From: Micrococcaceae bacterium UBA6021
Lineage (GTDB): Bacteria; Actinomycetota; Actinomycetes; Actinomycetales; Micrococcaceae
Direction: 5' to 3'
DNA length: 13,948 bases
Assembly (NCBI GenBank): GCA_002427975.1
Contig: DIZT01000308.1
Location: forward strand, 9,164-23,111
This document shows positions 1 through 7,220 of the stretch, piece after piece. Each line of letters opens with the position of its first letter. Within the stretch, counting starts at the first letter, position 1. Made by a program: the position numbers and the translations under genes. The notes below the pieces were generated by a model, which was not told where the DNA came from, did no database searches, and was given only the letters and a program-made list of their open reading frames with translations.

Positions 1-86
1 TGGTCGGGCACAAGCTCGGCGAATTCGCTCCCACGCGGACATTCCGCGGCCATGTCAAGGACGACCGTAAGGGCAAGCGCCGCTAG
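1..86 (+). CDS. rpsS: 30S ribosomal protein S19, C-terminal fragment
   Basis: This is the last 27 codons of S19, cut by the window's left edge. The frame starts at position 3 and ends at the TAG at 84-86. It contains the C-terminal S19 signature: [11 protein letters not shown] followed by RTFRGH, then the basic tail DDRKGKRR. S19 sits in the head of the small subunit near S13 and contacts 16S rRNA. Its position directly before rplV, with a 38-nt spacer, is the standard S10-operon order. Nothing about the N-terminus or the start can be seen here. Confidence 0.95.
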   Translation, partial: VGHKLGEFAPTRTFRGHVKDDRKGKRR

Positions 87-124
87 GCGCCTGCACTTAC
101 GTCAAAGACGAGAGAAGGAAAGCA

Positions 125-490
125 ATGGAAGCCAAGGCAATTGCGCGTCACATCCGCGTAACGCCTATGAAGGCCCGGCGCGTCGTCAACCTTGTTCGTG
201 GTAAGCAAGCGAATGAGGCTCTGGCAATTCTGAAGTTTGCCCCACAGGCAGCTTCAGAGCCGGTATTCAAGGTAGTTCAGTCGGCAATCGCAAACGCCCG
301 GTCCCTCGCGGACCGCGACGGTGTTTCGTTTGACGAAAGCGACCTCATCATCAGCGAAATGTATGTTGATGAAGGCCCGACCATGAAGCGGTTCCAGCCG
401 CGTGCCCAGGGTCGTGCATTTCAGATCAAGAAGCGCACCAGCCACATCACTGTGGTAGTCGCTACACCTGAGAAAGAGGAGGCTCGCTAA
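125..490 (+). CDS. rplV: 50S ribosomal protein L22
   Basis: L22 of 121 residues. It binds 23S rRNA, and its beta-hairpin loop lines the peptide exit tunnel. The N-terminal [20 protein letters not shown] is the usual opening of the family. The C-terminal hairpin region reads [20 protein letters not shown], close to the L22 signature and rich in basic residues. The ATG at 125 is preceded by AGAAGG at 113-118, a good ribosome binding site. The stop TAA at 488-490 directly touches the GTG of rpsC, so translation is probably coupled. Mutations in the hairpin loop of this family are known to give macrolide resistance elsewhere, but nothing unusual is seen here. Confidence 0.97.
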   Translation: MEAKAIARHIRVTPMKARRVVNLVRGKQANEALAILKFAPQAASEPVFKVVQSAIANARSLADRDGVSFDESDLIISEMYVDEGPTMKRFQPRAQGRAFQIKKRTSHITVVVATPEKEEAR

Positions 491-1342
491 GTGGGACAGA
501 AAGTTAACCCGCACGGGTTCCGACTCGGCATCACCACCGATCACGTATCGCACTGGTTTGCTGACAGCACCAAGCCGGGCCAGCGGTACAAGGACTTCGT
601 CCGCGAAGACATCCGTATCCGCCAGCTTATGTCTGTTGGCATGGAACGCGCCGGCATCGCCAAGGTTGAAATCGAGCGCACCCGTGACCGTGTCCGCGTG
701 GATATCCACACGGCACGTCCGGGCATCGTTATCGGCCGCCGCGGCGCTGAAGCAGACCGCATCCGCGGCGAGCTTGAGAAGCTGACGGGCAAGCAGGTTC
801 AGCTGAACATCCTCGAGGTCAAGAACCCCGAGATGGAAGCCCAGCTTGTTGCCCAGGGCGTTGCTGAGCAGCTGACTTCCCGCGTGGCTTTCCGCCGTGC
901 GATGAAGAAGGCAATGCAGTCCGCTCAGCGTGCAGGTGCCAAGGGCATCCGTATCGCTTGCTCCGGTCGACTGGGTGGCGCTGAAATGTCCCGCTCGGAG
1001 TTCTACCGCGAAGGCCGTGTGCCCCTGCACACCCTCCGCGCGAACATCGACTATGGCTTCTACGAGGCCAAGACCACCTTCGGCCGCATCGGCGTGAAGG
1101 TCTGGATCTACAAGGGTGACGTCACCGCCAAGGAACTGGCTCAGCAGGCAGCTGCTGCTCCGTCCCGTGGCCGCGGCCCCAGCGACCGACCGGGCCGCCC
1201 GGGTGGCGCCGGTGGCGCCGGTGGCGCTGACCGCGGTGACCGCCGTCGTCGTACCGACCGTCCGGCAGCGGAGGCAGCTACGGCGGCCGTTGCTCCGGCA
1301 GTTGAGGCTGCACCTGCTGCAGTAGAAGGAGGACAGGCTTAA
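491..1342 (+). CDS. rpsC: 30S ribosomal protein S3
   Basis: S3 of 283 residues, starting at GTG 491 with a GAGGAGG-type binding site inside the end of rplV. The protein opens [14 protein letters not shown], typical of S3. A KH-type RNA-binding domain lies around residues 40-110, with its GXXG loop IGRRG at 81-85. The conserved C-terminal S3 domain ([13 protein letters not shown] and [20 protein letters not shown]) runs to about residue 208. S3 sits at the mRNA entry channel of the small subunit. Residues about 216-283 form a low-complexity tail of Ala, Gly, Pro, Arg and Glu, much longer than the E. coli protein (about 233 aa). Such tails are common in actinobacterial S3. The stop touches the rplP start. 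Confidence 0.97.
   Translation: MGQKVNPHGFRLGITTDHVSHWFADSTKPGQRYKDFVREDIRIRQLMSVGMERAGIAKVEIERTRDRVRVDIHTARPGIVIGRRGAEADRIRGELEKLTGKQVQLNILEVKNPEMEAQLVAQGVAEQLTSRVAFRRAMKKAMQSAQRAGAKGIRIACSGRLGGAEMSRSEFYREGRVPLHTLRANIDYGFYEAKTTFGRIGVKVWIYKGDVTAKELAQQAAAAPSRGRGPSDRPGRPGGAGGAGGADRGDRRRRTDRPAAEAATAAVAPAVEAAPAAVEGGQA
1202..1228 (+). repeat. Three tandem 9-bp units inside rpsC tail
   Basis: The unit GGTGGCGCC occurs three times in a row, with the last copy ending in T. It is in frame with rpsC and encodes three Gly-Gly-Ala steps in the disordered tail. Slippage at this spot would change tail length by whole triplets without breaking the frame. Confidence 0.85.
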
Positions 1343-1759
1343 ATGCTTATCCCACGTCGAGTCAAGCACCGTAAGCAGCACCACCCGGGTCGTACCGGCG
1401 CTGCTACGGGCGGCACCAGGGTCTCCTTCGGTGAGTGGGGTATCCAGGCTCTGAGCCCGGCATACGTCACCAACCGTCAGATCGAGTCTGCCCGTATTGC
1501 GATGACCCGCCACATCAAGCGTGGCGGTAAGGTCTGGATCAACATTTACCCGGACCGCCCTATCACGAAGAAGCCTGCCGAAACCCGCATGGGTTCCGGT
1601 AAGGGTTCGCCGGAATGGTGGGTCTCAAACGTCAAGCCGGGACGGGTTCTCTTTGAGATCTCCGGCGTCGAAGAATCGGTAGCTCGCGAGGCACTCCGCC
1701 TTGCAATCCACAAGCTCCCGTTGAAGGCACGCATTTTGCGTCGCGAAGGTGGTGAATAG
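1343..1759 (+). CDS. rplP: 50S ribosomal protein L16
   Basis: L16 of 138 residues, the normal length. It helps build the A-site region of the large subunit and contacts 23S rRNA helices and tRNA. The N-terminus [17 protein letters not shown] and the central block [12 protein letters not shown] (residues 83-94) are diagnostic of the family. The conserved C-terminal helix [17 protein letters not shown] follows. The ATG at 1343 starts immediately after the TAA of rpsC, and the purine-rich GAAGGAGG near 1325-1334 within the end of rpsC is its likely binding site. The gap to rpmC is only 2 nt. Confidence 0.98.
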   Translation: MLIPRRVKHRKQHHPGRTGAATGGTRVSFGEWGIQALSPAYVTNRQIESARIAMTRHIKRGGKVWINIYPDRPITKKPAETRMGSGKGSPEWWVSNVKPGRVLFEISGVEESVAREALRLAIHKLPLKARILRREGGE

Positions 1760-1761
1760 AA

Positions 1762-2091
1762 ATGTCAGTAGGATCCAAGGAACTTGCATCCGCACAGCTG
1801 GACACGTTCGACAACGAGCGACTCGTTGAAGAACTCCGTAAGGCTAAGGAAGAGCTGTTCAACCTGCGTTTCCAGTCCGCCACCGGTCAGCTGGAGAACC
1901 ACGGTCGTCTGCGTGCGGTAAAGAAGGACATCGCACGTATCTACACCGTTCTCCGTGAGCGCGAGCTGGGCATTCGTGCCGAGGTTGCCGCACCGGTTGT
2001 GGAAGCCAAGGAAGAGAAGAAGTCCAAAAAGGCTGCAACCAAGAAGGCCGAAACGGCTGAAACGGTTGAGGCCGAGGAGGATGCCAAGTGA
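1762..2091 (+). CDS. rpmC: 50S ribosomal protein L29 with long acidic/basic tail
   Basis: L29 of 109 residues. The core is the two-helix coiled L29 fold at residues about 8-70, with the conserved stretch [20 protein letters not shown] (21-40) and [18 protein letters not shown] (53-70). L29 lies at the exit of the peptide tunnel next to L23, where chaperones and SRP dock. Residues 71-109 form a charged tail of Ala, Lys and Glu that most L29 proteins (about 65-70 aa) lack, though related actinobacteria often carry one. The stop TGA overlaps the GTG start of rpsQ by 4 nt (GTGA), which indicates coupled translation. Confidence 0.95.
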   Translation: MSVGSKELASAQLDTFDNERLVEELRKAKEELFNLRFQSATGQLENHGRLRAVKKDIARIYTVLRERELGIRAEVAAPVVEAKEEKKSKKAATKKAETAETVEAEEDAK

Positions 2092-2396
2092 GTGAAAAGG
2101 ACGAGAACGTGACGGAAACTGTTTCCGCAGCAGCTACGGCTGGCGAACGCGGTGACCGTAAGACGAAGCGTGGCTACGTAGTCTCGGACAAGATGGAAAA
2201 GACCATCGTTGTCCAGGTAGAGGACCGCGTAAAGCACGCTTTGTACGGCAAAGTCATCCGCCGCAACACGAAGATCAAGGCTCACGACGAAGAGAACAGC
2301 GCCGGCATCGGCGACCTCGTACTCCTCGCCGAGACCCGCCCGCTGTCCGCTACTAAGCGGTGGCGCCTGGTCGAGATCCTCGAAAAGGCCAAGTAA
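2088..2396 (+). CDS. rpsQ: 30S ribosomal protein S17
   Basis: S17 of 102 residues. It is an OB-fold protein that binds 16S rRNA early in assembly. The core starts near residue 26 ([20 protein letters not shown]) and carries the S17 signature [18 protein letters not shown] at 75-92. About 25 residues of polar, Ala/Thr-rich N-terminal extension precede the core. The start is taken as GTG 2088, overlapping the rpmC stop. A second in-frame GTG at 2109 would give a protein 7 residues shorter and cannot be excluded. This is the last gene of the S10 operon, because a strong terminator follows 30 nt after the stop. Confidence 0.95.
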   Translation: MSEKDENVTETVSAAATAGERGDRKTKRGYVVSDKMEKTIVVQVEDRVKHALYGKVIRRNTKIKAHDEENSAGIGDLVLLAETRPLSATKRWRLVEILEKAK

Positions 2397-2426
2397 CACC
2401 CGCAGCCTGCTTGCAGGTACTGCACC

Positions 2427-2463
2427 GGAAACCCCCGTTCCCTTTTGGGAGCGGGGGTTTTCC
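2427..2463 (+). terminator. Intrinsic terminator after rpsQ
   Basis: A 14-bp hairpin pairs AAACCCCCGTTCCC (2429-2442) with GGGAGCGGGGGTTT (2447-2460), with one G-U wobble and a TTTT loop. Outer GG/CC bases at 2427-2428 and 2462-2463 can extend it past one extra T. The 3' arm ends in TTTT. It closes the S10 operon. A smaller CCTG-CTTG-CAGG hairpin at 2406-2417 precedes it. Confidence 0.92.
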
Positions 2464-2640
2464 GCGTTTGGTGGGCGGTTGGACTGGGTGCGTCACGTAG
2501 AGCAGGTTTTTGAGGGATGGCCGACGGCGGGAGGCCGGGTTTCCGGGGGAGTGGCACCGCCGGTGGGCCAAAAGCGTGCCGTGCGTGACGCCGTCGTGCG
2601 TTCCCGGGTCGAGAGGTGCAGCGGTTGGGCTGCGGCCTGG
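2464..2640. other. Intergenic spacer without recognisable gene
   Basis: This GC-rich stretch lies between the S10 terminator and the candidate spc promoter. The open frames through it show no ribosome binding site, no recognisable protein pattern and no continuity with a neighbour. I see no RNA gene or repeat in it. Confidence 0.6.
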
Positions 2641-2668
2641 CGTGTGATATGGGAGCTGGCCCCAACTG

Positions 2669-2677
2669 TGCTAGGAT
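2669..2677 (+). promoter_or_regulatory. Candidate spc operon promoter (extended -10)
   Basis: TGC-TAGGAT (2669-2677) fits an extended -10 element, TGN followed by TANNNT. No clear -35 hexamer stands 16-18 nt upstream, which is tolerated by extended -10 promoters. It lies after the S10 terminator and about 250 nt ahead of rplN, where a new promoter is needed. Transcription would start near 2684. This is a sequence-pattern inference only. Confidence 0.5.
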
Positions 2678-2684
2678 ATTGAGT

Positions 2685-2926
2685 TTGTATGGCGCCCTTT
2701 GTGCGCCGTCATCATCCTCGTAAACAATCGTGCCACGGCATAGTGCCCCCTAGCGCTTCGGACCTGTCCGAAACCGCCTGGGAAGCAAATGTTTTTGGCA
2801 CTGGCGTTTAGGCCTGGTCTGGCAAAATCCAGGCAGGTCAAGAGACACCCCGATCAACCGTTCCGCAAGGCTCATTCCGTAGGAAGATTTTCGGTCTGAG
2901 AACCCGCGCGACGCAAGGAGTAAATA
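2685..2926 (+). promoter_or_regulatory. Long structured leader upstream of rplN
   Basis: If transcription starts near 2684, the spc mRNA carries a leader of about 240 nt. It holds several stem-loops: GGCGC/GCGCC at 2691-2707, TTCGGA-CCTG-TCCGAA at 2757-2772 (perfect 6-bp stem, tetraloop) and GCCTGG/CCAGGC at 2812-2834. It also holds a 40-codon open frame from ATG 2689 to TAG 2811, which is probably not a real gene (it uses the rare ATA codon and has no binding site). A clear ribosome binding site, AAGGAG at 2915-2920, ends the leader. Ribosomal protein operons are often autoregulated through such leaders, but I do not recognise a named family. Confidence 0.45.
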
Positions 2927-3295
2927 GTGATTCAGCAGGAGTCGCGACTCAAGGTCGCCGACAACACGGGTGCTAAGGAAATCCTTACCATTCGCGTTCT
3001 CGGTGGATCTGGCCGTCGCTACGCAGGCATTGGCGACGTCATCGTCGCTACCGTCAAGGACGCAATTCCGGGCGGCAACGTAAAGAAGGGCGATGTTGTT
3101 AAGGCAGTCATCGTCCGTACCAAGAAGGAACGCCGCCGTGCGGATGGTTCCTACATCAAGTTTGACGAGAACGCAGCTGTGCTCCTGAAGGCTGACGGTG
3201 ACCCCCGCGGTACCCGTATCTTCGGACCGGTTGGTCGTGAACTTCGTGACAAGAAGTTCATGAAGATCGTTTCTCTGGCTCCGGAGGTGCTCTAG
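2927..3295 (+). CDS. rplN: 50S ribosomal protein L14
   Basis: L14 of 122 residues, exactly the usual bacterial length. It lies at the subunit interface, forms part of bridge B8 and is the docking site of the silencing factor RsfS. The opening [18 protein letters not shown] is diagnostic, and the L14 signature runs through residues about 60-84 ([20 protein letters not shown]). The C-terminus [12 protein letters not shown] is canonical. It starts at GTG 2927, with AAGGAG 6 nt upstream. It is the first gene of the spc operon, as in E. coli, and the next gene follows after 3 nt. Confidence 0.98.
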   Translation: MIQQESRLKVADNTGAKEILTIRVLGGSGRRYAGIGDVIVATVKDAIPGGNVKKGDVVKAVIVRTKKERRRADGSYIKFDENAAVLLKADGDPRGTRIFGPVGRELRDKKFMKIVSLAPEVL

Positions 3296-3298
3296 TCC

Positions 3299-3658
3299 AT
3301 GGCTAAGATCAAAAAGGGTGACCTCGTTCAGGTCATCACTGGCGCCAAGGCTGAGCGCGGCGGCGACAAAGGCAAGCAGGGCAAGGTTCTGCGCGTATTC
3401 CCCGAGACCAACCGCTTGTTGGTCGAAGGCATTAACCGCGTAACCAAGCACACCAAGGTCGGTCAGTCGCAGCGCGGCACCAAGACCGGTGGCATCGAGG
3501 TCGTAGAAGCTTCGATCCACATCTCCAACGTGGCTCTGGTTGACCCGTCCACCAAGAAGCCCACCCGCGTCGGTTTCCGCACCGAGACCGTTGAGCGCGA
3601 TGGCGTGAAGCGCGAAGTGCGTGTCCGCGTGGCCAAGAGCTCCGGGAAGGACATCTAA
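3299..3658 (+). CDS. rplX: 50S ribosomal protein L24
   Basis: L24 of 119 residues, an assembly-initiating protein that binds the 5' domain of 23S rRNA near the tunnel exit. The KOW motif is at the N-terminus (residues about 3-35): [15 protein letters not shown], then [15 protein letters not shown]. Between its two strands there is a short extra loop (AERGG, about residues 19-23) compared with the compact GKDKGK form of most L24 proteins. Conserved NRVTKHTK and the GGI-E-E-A-IH-SNV region follow. The stop TAA shares its last A with the ATG of rplE (TAATG), so translation is very probably coupled. Confidence 0.97.
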   Translation: MAKIKKGDLVQVITGAKAERGGDKGKQGKVLRVFPETNRLLVEGINRVTKHTKVGQSQRGTKTGGIEVVEASIHISNVALVDPSTKKPTRVGFRTETVERDGVKREVRVRVAKSSGKDI

Positions 3659-4239
3659 TGACTGAGACTCTCGAGACTCCGGCAACGAAGATCGTTCCTC
3701 GTCTGAAGACCAAGTACGCCGATTCCATCAAGAGCACGCTCATCGAGGAATTCAAGTACAGCAACGTCAACCAGGTTCCCCGCCTGGTGAAGGTTGTTGT
3801 GAACATGGGTGTTGGAGATGCCGCCAAGGACTCCAAGCTGATCGACGGCGCTGTCCGCGATCTGACCCTGATCACCGGCCAGAAGCCGCAGGTAACCAAG
3901 GCCCGCAAGTCGATCGCACAGTTCAAGCTGCGCGAAGGCATGCCCATCGGCGCACACGCAACTCTGCGTGGAGACCGCATGTGGGAATTCCTGGATCGTC
4001 TGGTCACGCTGGCTCTGCCCCGTATCCGCGACTTCCGCGGCCTCAGCGGCAAGCAGTTCGATGGCAACGGCAACTACACCTTCGGTCTGACCGAGCAGGT
4101 TATGTTCCACGAAATCGACCAGGATTCCATCGACCGCGTCCGCGGTATGGACATCACGGTTGTTACCACTGCCAAGACCGATGACGAAGGCCGCGCGCTG
4201 CTGAAGGCGCTTGGCTTCCCGTTCAAGGCCGAAGACTAA
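3658..4239 (+). CDS. rplE: 50S ribosomal protein L5
   Basis: L5 of 193 residues, part of the central protuberance. It binds 5S rRNA together with L18 and contacts P-site tRNA. The family pattern [20 protein letters not shown] occupies residues 25-44. The [20 protein letters not shown] block follows, then [20 protein letters not shown] and the C-terminal [21 protein letters not shown] 13-residue N-terminal extension ([13 protein letters not shown]) precedes the conserved part, as in other actinobacteria. Its ATG overlaps the rplX stop by 1 nt. The next gene is rpsH after a 79-nt gap. The rpsN gene that often lies between them is missing. Confidence 0.97.
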   Translation: MTETLETPATKIVPRLKTKYADSIKSTLIEEFKYSNVNQVPRLVKVVVNMGVGDAAKDSKLIDGAVRDLTLITGQKPQVTKARKSIAQFKLREGMPIGAHATLRGDRMWEFLDRLVTLALPRIRDFRGLSGKQFDGNGNYTFGLTEQVMFHEIDQDSIDRVRGMDITVVTTAKTDDEGRALLKALGFPFKAED

Positions 4240-4258
4240 TCTAACTACGTAACAGGTC

Positions 4259-4287
4259 CTTCGCTGAGGCTTCAGGCAGCAGCGAGG
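4259..4287 (+). promoter_or_regulatory. Hairpin in the rplE-rpsH gap
   Basis: The arm TCGCTG (4261-4266) pairs with CAGCGA (4280-4285). It is extended by a T-G wobble and a C-G pair to about 8 bp, with a 13-nt loop. It sits just upstream of the rpsH binding site (AGGAAGGG, 4299-4306). It has no T-run, so it is not a terminator. A translational control or processing role is possible but unproven. Confidence 0.4.
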
Positions 4288-4318
4288 AAACCGTTATGAG
4301 GAAGGGCAAGAGCCCAAA

Positions 4319-4717
4319 ATGACAATGACAGATCCTGTCGCAGACATGCTTACGCGTCTGCGCAATGCAAACTCGGCATACCACGATTCCGTGACCATGC
4401 CGTACAGCAAGCTCAAGGCACGCGTTGCCGACATCCTGAAGGCCGAAGGTTACATCGCCTCCTGGAAAGAAGAAGACGCGGAGGTTGGCAAGAAGCTGAC
4501 CCTCGACCTTAAGTTCGGTCCGAACCGCGAGCGTTCAATCGCCGGCGTTCGTCGTATTTCCAAGCCGGGACTGCGCGTTTACGCAAAGTCCACCAACCTG
4601 CCGCACGTGCTCGGTGGCCTGGGTGTCGCAATCCTGTCCACCTCTTCCGGCCTGTTGACTGACAAGCAAGCCGGCAAGAAGGGCGTGGGCGGCGAAGTCC
4701 TCGCCTACGTCTGGTAA
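4319..4717 (+). CDS. rpsH: 30S ribosomal protein S8
   Basis: S8 of 132 residues, the usual length. It binds the central domain of 16S rRNA and, in E. coli, also represses the spc operon mRNA. It opens [18 protein letters not shown], matching the family from the first residue, which favours ATG 4319 over the ATG two codons later. The binding site AGGAAGGG ends 12 nt before 4319. The C-terminal signature [20 protein letters not shown] (about 99-118) is intact. An 8-codon frame (ATG 4296 to TGA 4322) overlaps the start as ATGA. It may be chance, or it may couple initiation. Confidence 0.98.
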   Translation: MTMTDPVADMLTRLRNANSAYHDSVTMPYSKLKARVADILKAEGYIASWKEEDAEVGKKLTLDLKFGPNRERSIAGVRRISKPGLRVYAKSTNLPHVLGGLGVAILSTSSGLLTDKQAGKKGVGGEVLAYVW

Positions 4718-4735
4718 CGGGAAAGGAAGAGAAAA

Positions 4736-5272
4736 ATGTCACGTATTGGACGTCTCCCCATCACCGTTCCTGCCGGCGTTGAGGTCAAGGTTGACGGCTC
4801 TGTCGTCAGCGTCAAGGGTGCCAAAGGCGAGCTGAACCACACTGTGGCCAGCCCGATCGAGGTTTCCCTGGAAGCAGAGACCCTGACTGTCGCCCGCCCG
4901 AACGACGAGCGCGCCTCCCGTTCACTCCACGGCCTGACCCGCACCCTGATCTCCAACATGATCGAGGGCGTTACCAAGGGCTACGAGAAGAAGCTTGAAA
5001 TCGTTGGTACTGGTTACCGCGTTCAGGCCAAGGGATCTGACCTTGAGTTCGCTCTCGGCTACAGCCACCCGGTAAGCGTCACCGCACCGGACGGCATCAC
5101 CTTTGCAGTTGAGAACCCGACCAAGCTCTCTGTTTCAGGTATCAACAAGCAGCAGGTCGGCGAGGTTGCTGCCAACATTCGCAAGCTGCGGAAGCCGGAC
5201 CCCTACAAGGGCAAGGGCATTCGCTACGCAGGCGAAGTCATCCGCCGCAAGGTCGGAAAGGCTGGTAAGTAA
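4736..5272 (+). CDS. rplF: 50S ribosomal protein L6
   Basis: L6 of 178 residues, normal length. It is built of two related domains and lies near the sarcin-ricin loop and the L7/L12 stalk base. The N-terminus [17 protein letters not shown] is typical. The L6 signature [11 protein letters not shown] is at 154-164, followed by the basic C-terminus [12 protein letters not shown]. The ATG at 4736 is preceded by AAAGGAAGAG (4722-4731). The next gene starts 2 nt after the stop. Nothing odd is seen. Confidence 0.98.
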   Translation: MSRIGRLPITVPAGVEVKVDGSVVSVKGAKGELNHTVASPIEVSLEAETLTVARPNDERASRSLHGLTRTLISNMIEGVTKGYEKKLEIVGTGYRVQAKGSDLEFALGYSHPVSVTAPDGITFAVENPTKLSVSGINKQQVGEVAANIRKLRKPDPYKGKGIRYAGEVIRRKVGKAGK

Positions 5273-5274
5273 CC

Positions 5275-5658
5275 ATGGCCATCTCAATTAACAAGAAGCG
5301 TACGAACAAGAGCAAGTCTGCTTCGCGCAGCCGCCGCCAGCTTCGTATCCGCAAGCGCATCTCCGGCACGGCTGTACGTCCTCGTCTGGTCGTCAACCGC
5401 TCTGCACGCCACGTATTCGTCCAGGTTGTCGATGACACCAAGGGCCTGACCGTAGCGAGCGCCTCCACATTGGAAGCTGACCTTCGTGCATTCGAAGGCG
5501 ACAAGACCGCCAAGGCCAAGCGCGTTGGCGAGCTCGTTGCCGCGCGTGCCAAGGCTGCCGGCATCGAAGCTGTTGTCTTCGACCGCGGTGGTAACAAGTA
5601 CCACGGCCGGATCGCCGCCGTCGCTGACGGTGCACGTGAAGGTGGGCTGTCACTGTGA
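5275..5658 (+). CDS. rplR: 50S ribosomal protein L18
   Basis: L18 of 127 residues. With L5 it anchors 5S rRNA in the central protuberance. The basic N-terminal arm (residues 1-37, many Lys/Arg/Ser) is followed by [20 protein letters not shown]. The C-terminal [20 protein letters not shown] block is characteristic of the family. The stop TGA overlaps the GTG start of rpsE by 4 nt (GTGA), the same coupling arrangement as rpmC/rpsQ. Confidence 0.98.
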   Translation: MAISINKKRTNKSKSASRSRRQLRIRKRISGTAVRPRLVVNRSARHVFVQVVDDTKGLTVASASTLEADLRAFEGDKTAKAKRVGELVAARAKAAGIEAVVFDRGGNKYHGRIAAVADGAREGGLSL

Positions 5659-6386
5659 CGGAAGCAAACAAGGAAAAGGACACTGTGTCTGCAGATCAGA
5701 AGGCAACTGTTGCCGTAGCTGCTCCGGCCACTGAGACCACTGCGCCCGCAGCAGCTGCCGATGACCGCCGTGGTGGCGCTCGTCGTGGCGAGCGTGGCGA
5801 CAAGGGCCAGGGCCGCGGAGACCGTGGTGGCCGTGGTGGCCGCGATGGTGGCCGTGAAGCCGAGAAGAGCCAGTTCATTGAACGCGTCGTCACCATCAAC
5901 CGCGTTTCCAAGGTGGTCAAGGGTGGTCGTCGCTTCAGCTTCACCGCTCTGGTCGTCGTTGGTGACGGTAACGGCATGGTCGGCGTTGGCTACGGCAAGG
6001 CTAAGGAAGTTCCTGCCGCTATCGCGAAGGGCGTTGAAGAGGCCAAGAAGTCCTTCTTCCGCGTTCCCCGCATTGGCAACACCATCCCGCACCGCGTTCA
6101 GGGTGAGGCCGCAGCCGGCGTCGTAATGCTGCGTCCGGCTTCCGCCGGTACCGGTGTTATTGCCGGTGGTCCGGTCCGCGCGATCTTGGAGTGCGTGGGC
6201 ATCCACGACATCCTCTCCAAGTCGCTGGGTTCCTCCAACGCCATCAACATCGTTCACGCGACGGTTGCTGCGCTGAAGCAGCTCGAAGAGCCGGCAGCAG
6301 TGGCAGCACGCCGCGGCCTGCCGCTGGACGAGGTTGCCCCGCCGGCAATGGTGAAGGCTCTCCTGAACCAGAAGGCGGGTGTCTAA
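5655..6386 (+). CDS. rpsE: 30S ribosomal protein S5 with long RG-rich N-terminal extension
   Basis: S5 of 243 residues, against about 166 in E. coli. The conserved double-stranded RNA-binding-like N domain starts near residue 73 ([20 protein letters not shown]). The S5 signature follows ([20 protein letters not shown], 94-113), and then the C domain ([20 protein letters not shown]). S5 takes part in decoding fidelity and mRNA entry. Residues 1-72 are an added segment. The first half is Ala/Thr-rich and acidic. Residues 38-67 are dense in Arg-Gly and Arg-Gly-Gly steps, suggesting a disordered RNA-contacting arm. N-terminal tails are usual in this group, but the RGG density is striking. The start is GTG 5655, overlapping the rplR stop. 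A later GTG at 5685 is in frame and could also serve. Confidence 0.96.
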   Translation: MTEANKEKDTVSADQKATVAVAAPATETTAPAAAADDRRGGARRGERGDKGQGRGDRGGRGGRDGGREAEKSQFIERVVTINRVSKVVKGGRRFSFTALVVVGDGNGMVGVGYGKAKEVPAAIAKGVEEAKKSFFRVPRIGNTIPHRVQGEAAAGVVMLRPASAGTGVIAGGPVRAILECVGIHDILSKSLGSSNAINIVHATVAALKQLEEPAAVAARRGLPLDEVAPPAMVKALLNQKAGV

Positions 6387-6389
6387 GTC

Positions 6390-6596
6390 ATGGCTAAAAA
6401 CCTGATTCCCTCCGACTCCCAGTTGGAGATCACTCAGATCAAGTCCGCCATTGGCGGCAAGCAGAACCAGCGCGACACCCTTCGGTCCCTCGGCCTGAAG
6501 CGGATCGGACACACCGTTGTCCGCACCGCCGACGCCGTGACTGTTGGAATGCTCAACACGGTTCCGCACCTGGTAAAGGTAGAGGAGGCGAAGTAA
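6390..6596 (+). CDS. rpmD: 50S ribosomal protein L30
   Basis: L30 of 68 residues, close to the usual 58-65. It is a small ferredoxin-like protein on the large subunit surface. The conserved core [20 protein letters not shown] and [12 protein letters not shown] (about residues 12-47) is intact, followed by [14 protein letters not shown]. The ATG at 6390 lies 3 nt after the rpsE stop, and the stop touches the rplO ATG directly. Gene order rpsE-rpmD-rplO is canonical for the spc operon. Confidence 0.97.
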   Translation: MAKNLIPSDSQLEITQIKSAIGGKQNQRDTLRSLGLKRIGHTVVRTADAVTVGMLNTVPHLVKVEEAK

Positions 6597-7091
6597 ATGG
6601 CAGAGAAGAACACCGCCGAAAAGGCACAGGGCGCCGCTGCTGAGAAGCAGAACGCACTGAAGGTTCACCACCTGCGTCCCGCCCCGGGTGCCAAGACCGC
6701 CAAGACCCGCGTTGGTCGTGGTGAAGGTTCCAAGGGTAAGACCGCTGGTCGCGGTACCAAGGGTACGAAGGCCCGCTACCAGATCAAGGCTGGCTTTGCC
6801 GGCGGCCAGCTGCCGCTGCACATGCGCCTGCCGAAGCTGCGCGGCTTCAAGAACCCGTTCCGGGTTGAGTTCCAGGTTGTAAACCTGGACAAGCTCAACG
6901 AGCTGTTCCCGGAAGGTGGCGCAGTCACCGTGGAGAACCTGGTCGAAAAGGGTGCCGTTCGCAAGAACCAGCCCGTCAAGGTGCTTGGCACCGGCGACAT
7001 CACCGTCAAGGTTGACGTCACCGCCCACGCATTCTCGGCCAGCGCCGCAGAAAAGATTGCTGCAGCAGGCGGAAGCACCACCGCTCTCTAG
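6597..7091 (+). CDS. rplO: 50S ribosomal protein L15
   Basis: L15 of 164 residues, a late-assembling protein with a long extended N-terminal arm threaded into 23S rRNA. About 20 Ala/Lys/Glu-rich residues precede the conserved [20 protein letters not shown]. Next comes the Gly-rich arm ([17 protein letters not shown]), and then [20 protein letters not shown], the local form of the L15 GFEGGQ block. The C-terminal domain ends at the TAG 7089-7091. It is the last spc gene before a strong terminator, so secY, often co-transcribed with it elsewhere, is probably transcribed separately or by read-through here. Confidence 0.97.
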   Translation: MAEKNTAEKAQGAAAEKQNALKVHHLRPAPGAKTAKTRVGRGEGSKGKTAGRGTKGTKARYQIKAGFAGGQLPLHMRLPKLRGFKNPFRVEFQVVNLDKLNELFPEGGAVTVENLVEKGAVRKNQPVKVLGTGDITVKVDVTAHAFSASAAEKIAAAGGSTTAL

Positions 7092-7117
7092 CAGACGGTG
7101 GGCGAATGCCCGTTGTG

Positions 7118-7166
7118 AACTCCCGGTGTGCAAGGCCCCCAGGGCCCTGCACACCGGGAGTTTCTT
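7118..7166 (+). terminator. Strong intrinsic terminator after rplO
   Basis: A 15-bp perfect stem pairs 7118-7132 (AACTCCCGGTGTGCA) with 7148-7162. Inside it a further GGCCC/GGGCC stem (7134-7138 with 7142-7146) carries a CCA loop, after one A-C mismatch. TTTCTT follows directly (7161-7166). This is a classical rho-independent terminator 26 nt after the rplO stop. Confidence 0.93.
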
Positions 7167-7220
7167 AATATCCGCTGGCCGATTATTTCGGCCCGTTCGC
7201 CGCAAGCGGGCCCTGTCGGA

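Noticed and set aside
254..1513. A 419-codon - strand open frame opposite rplV-rpsC-rplP
   Set aside because: It is antisense to three certain genes and has a low-complexity Ala/Thr/Ser/Leu composition typical of a shadow frame in GC-rich DNA.
2479..2682. A 67-codon + strand open frame in the S10-spc gap
   Set aside because: It has no binding site and no family pattern, and it runs over the candidate promoter.
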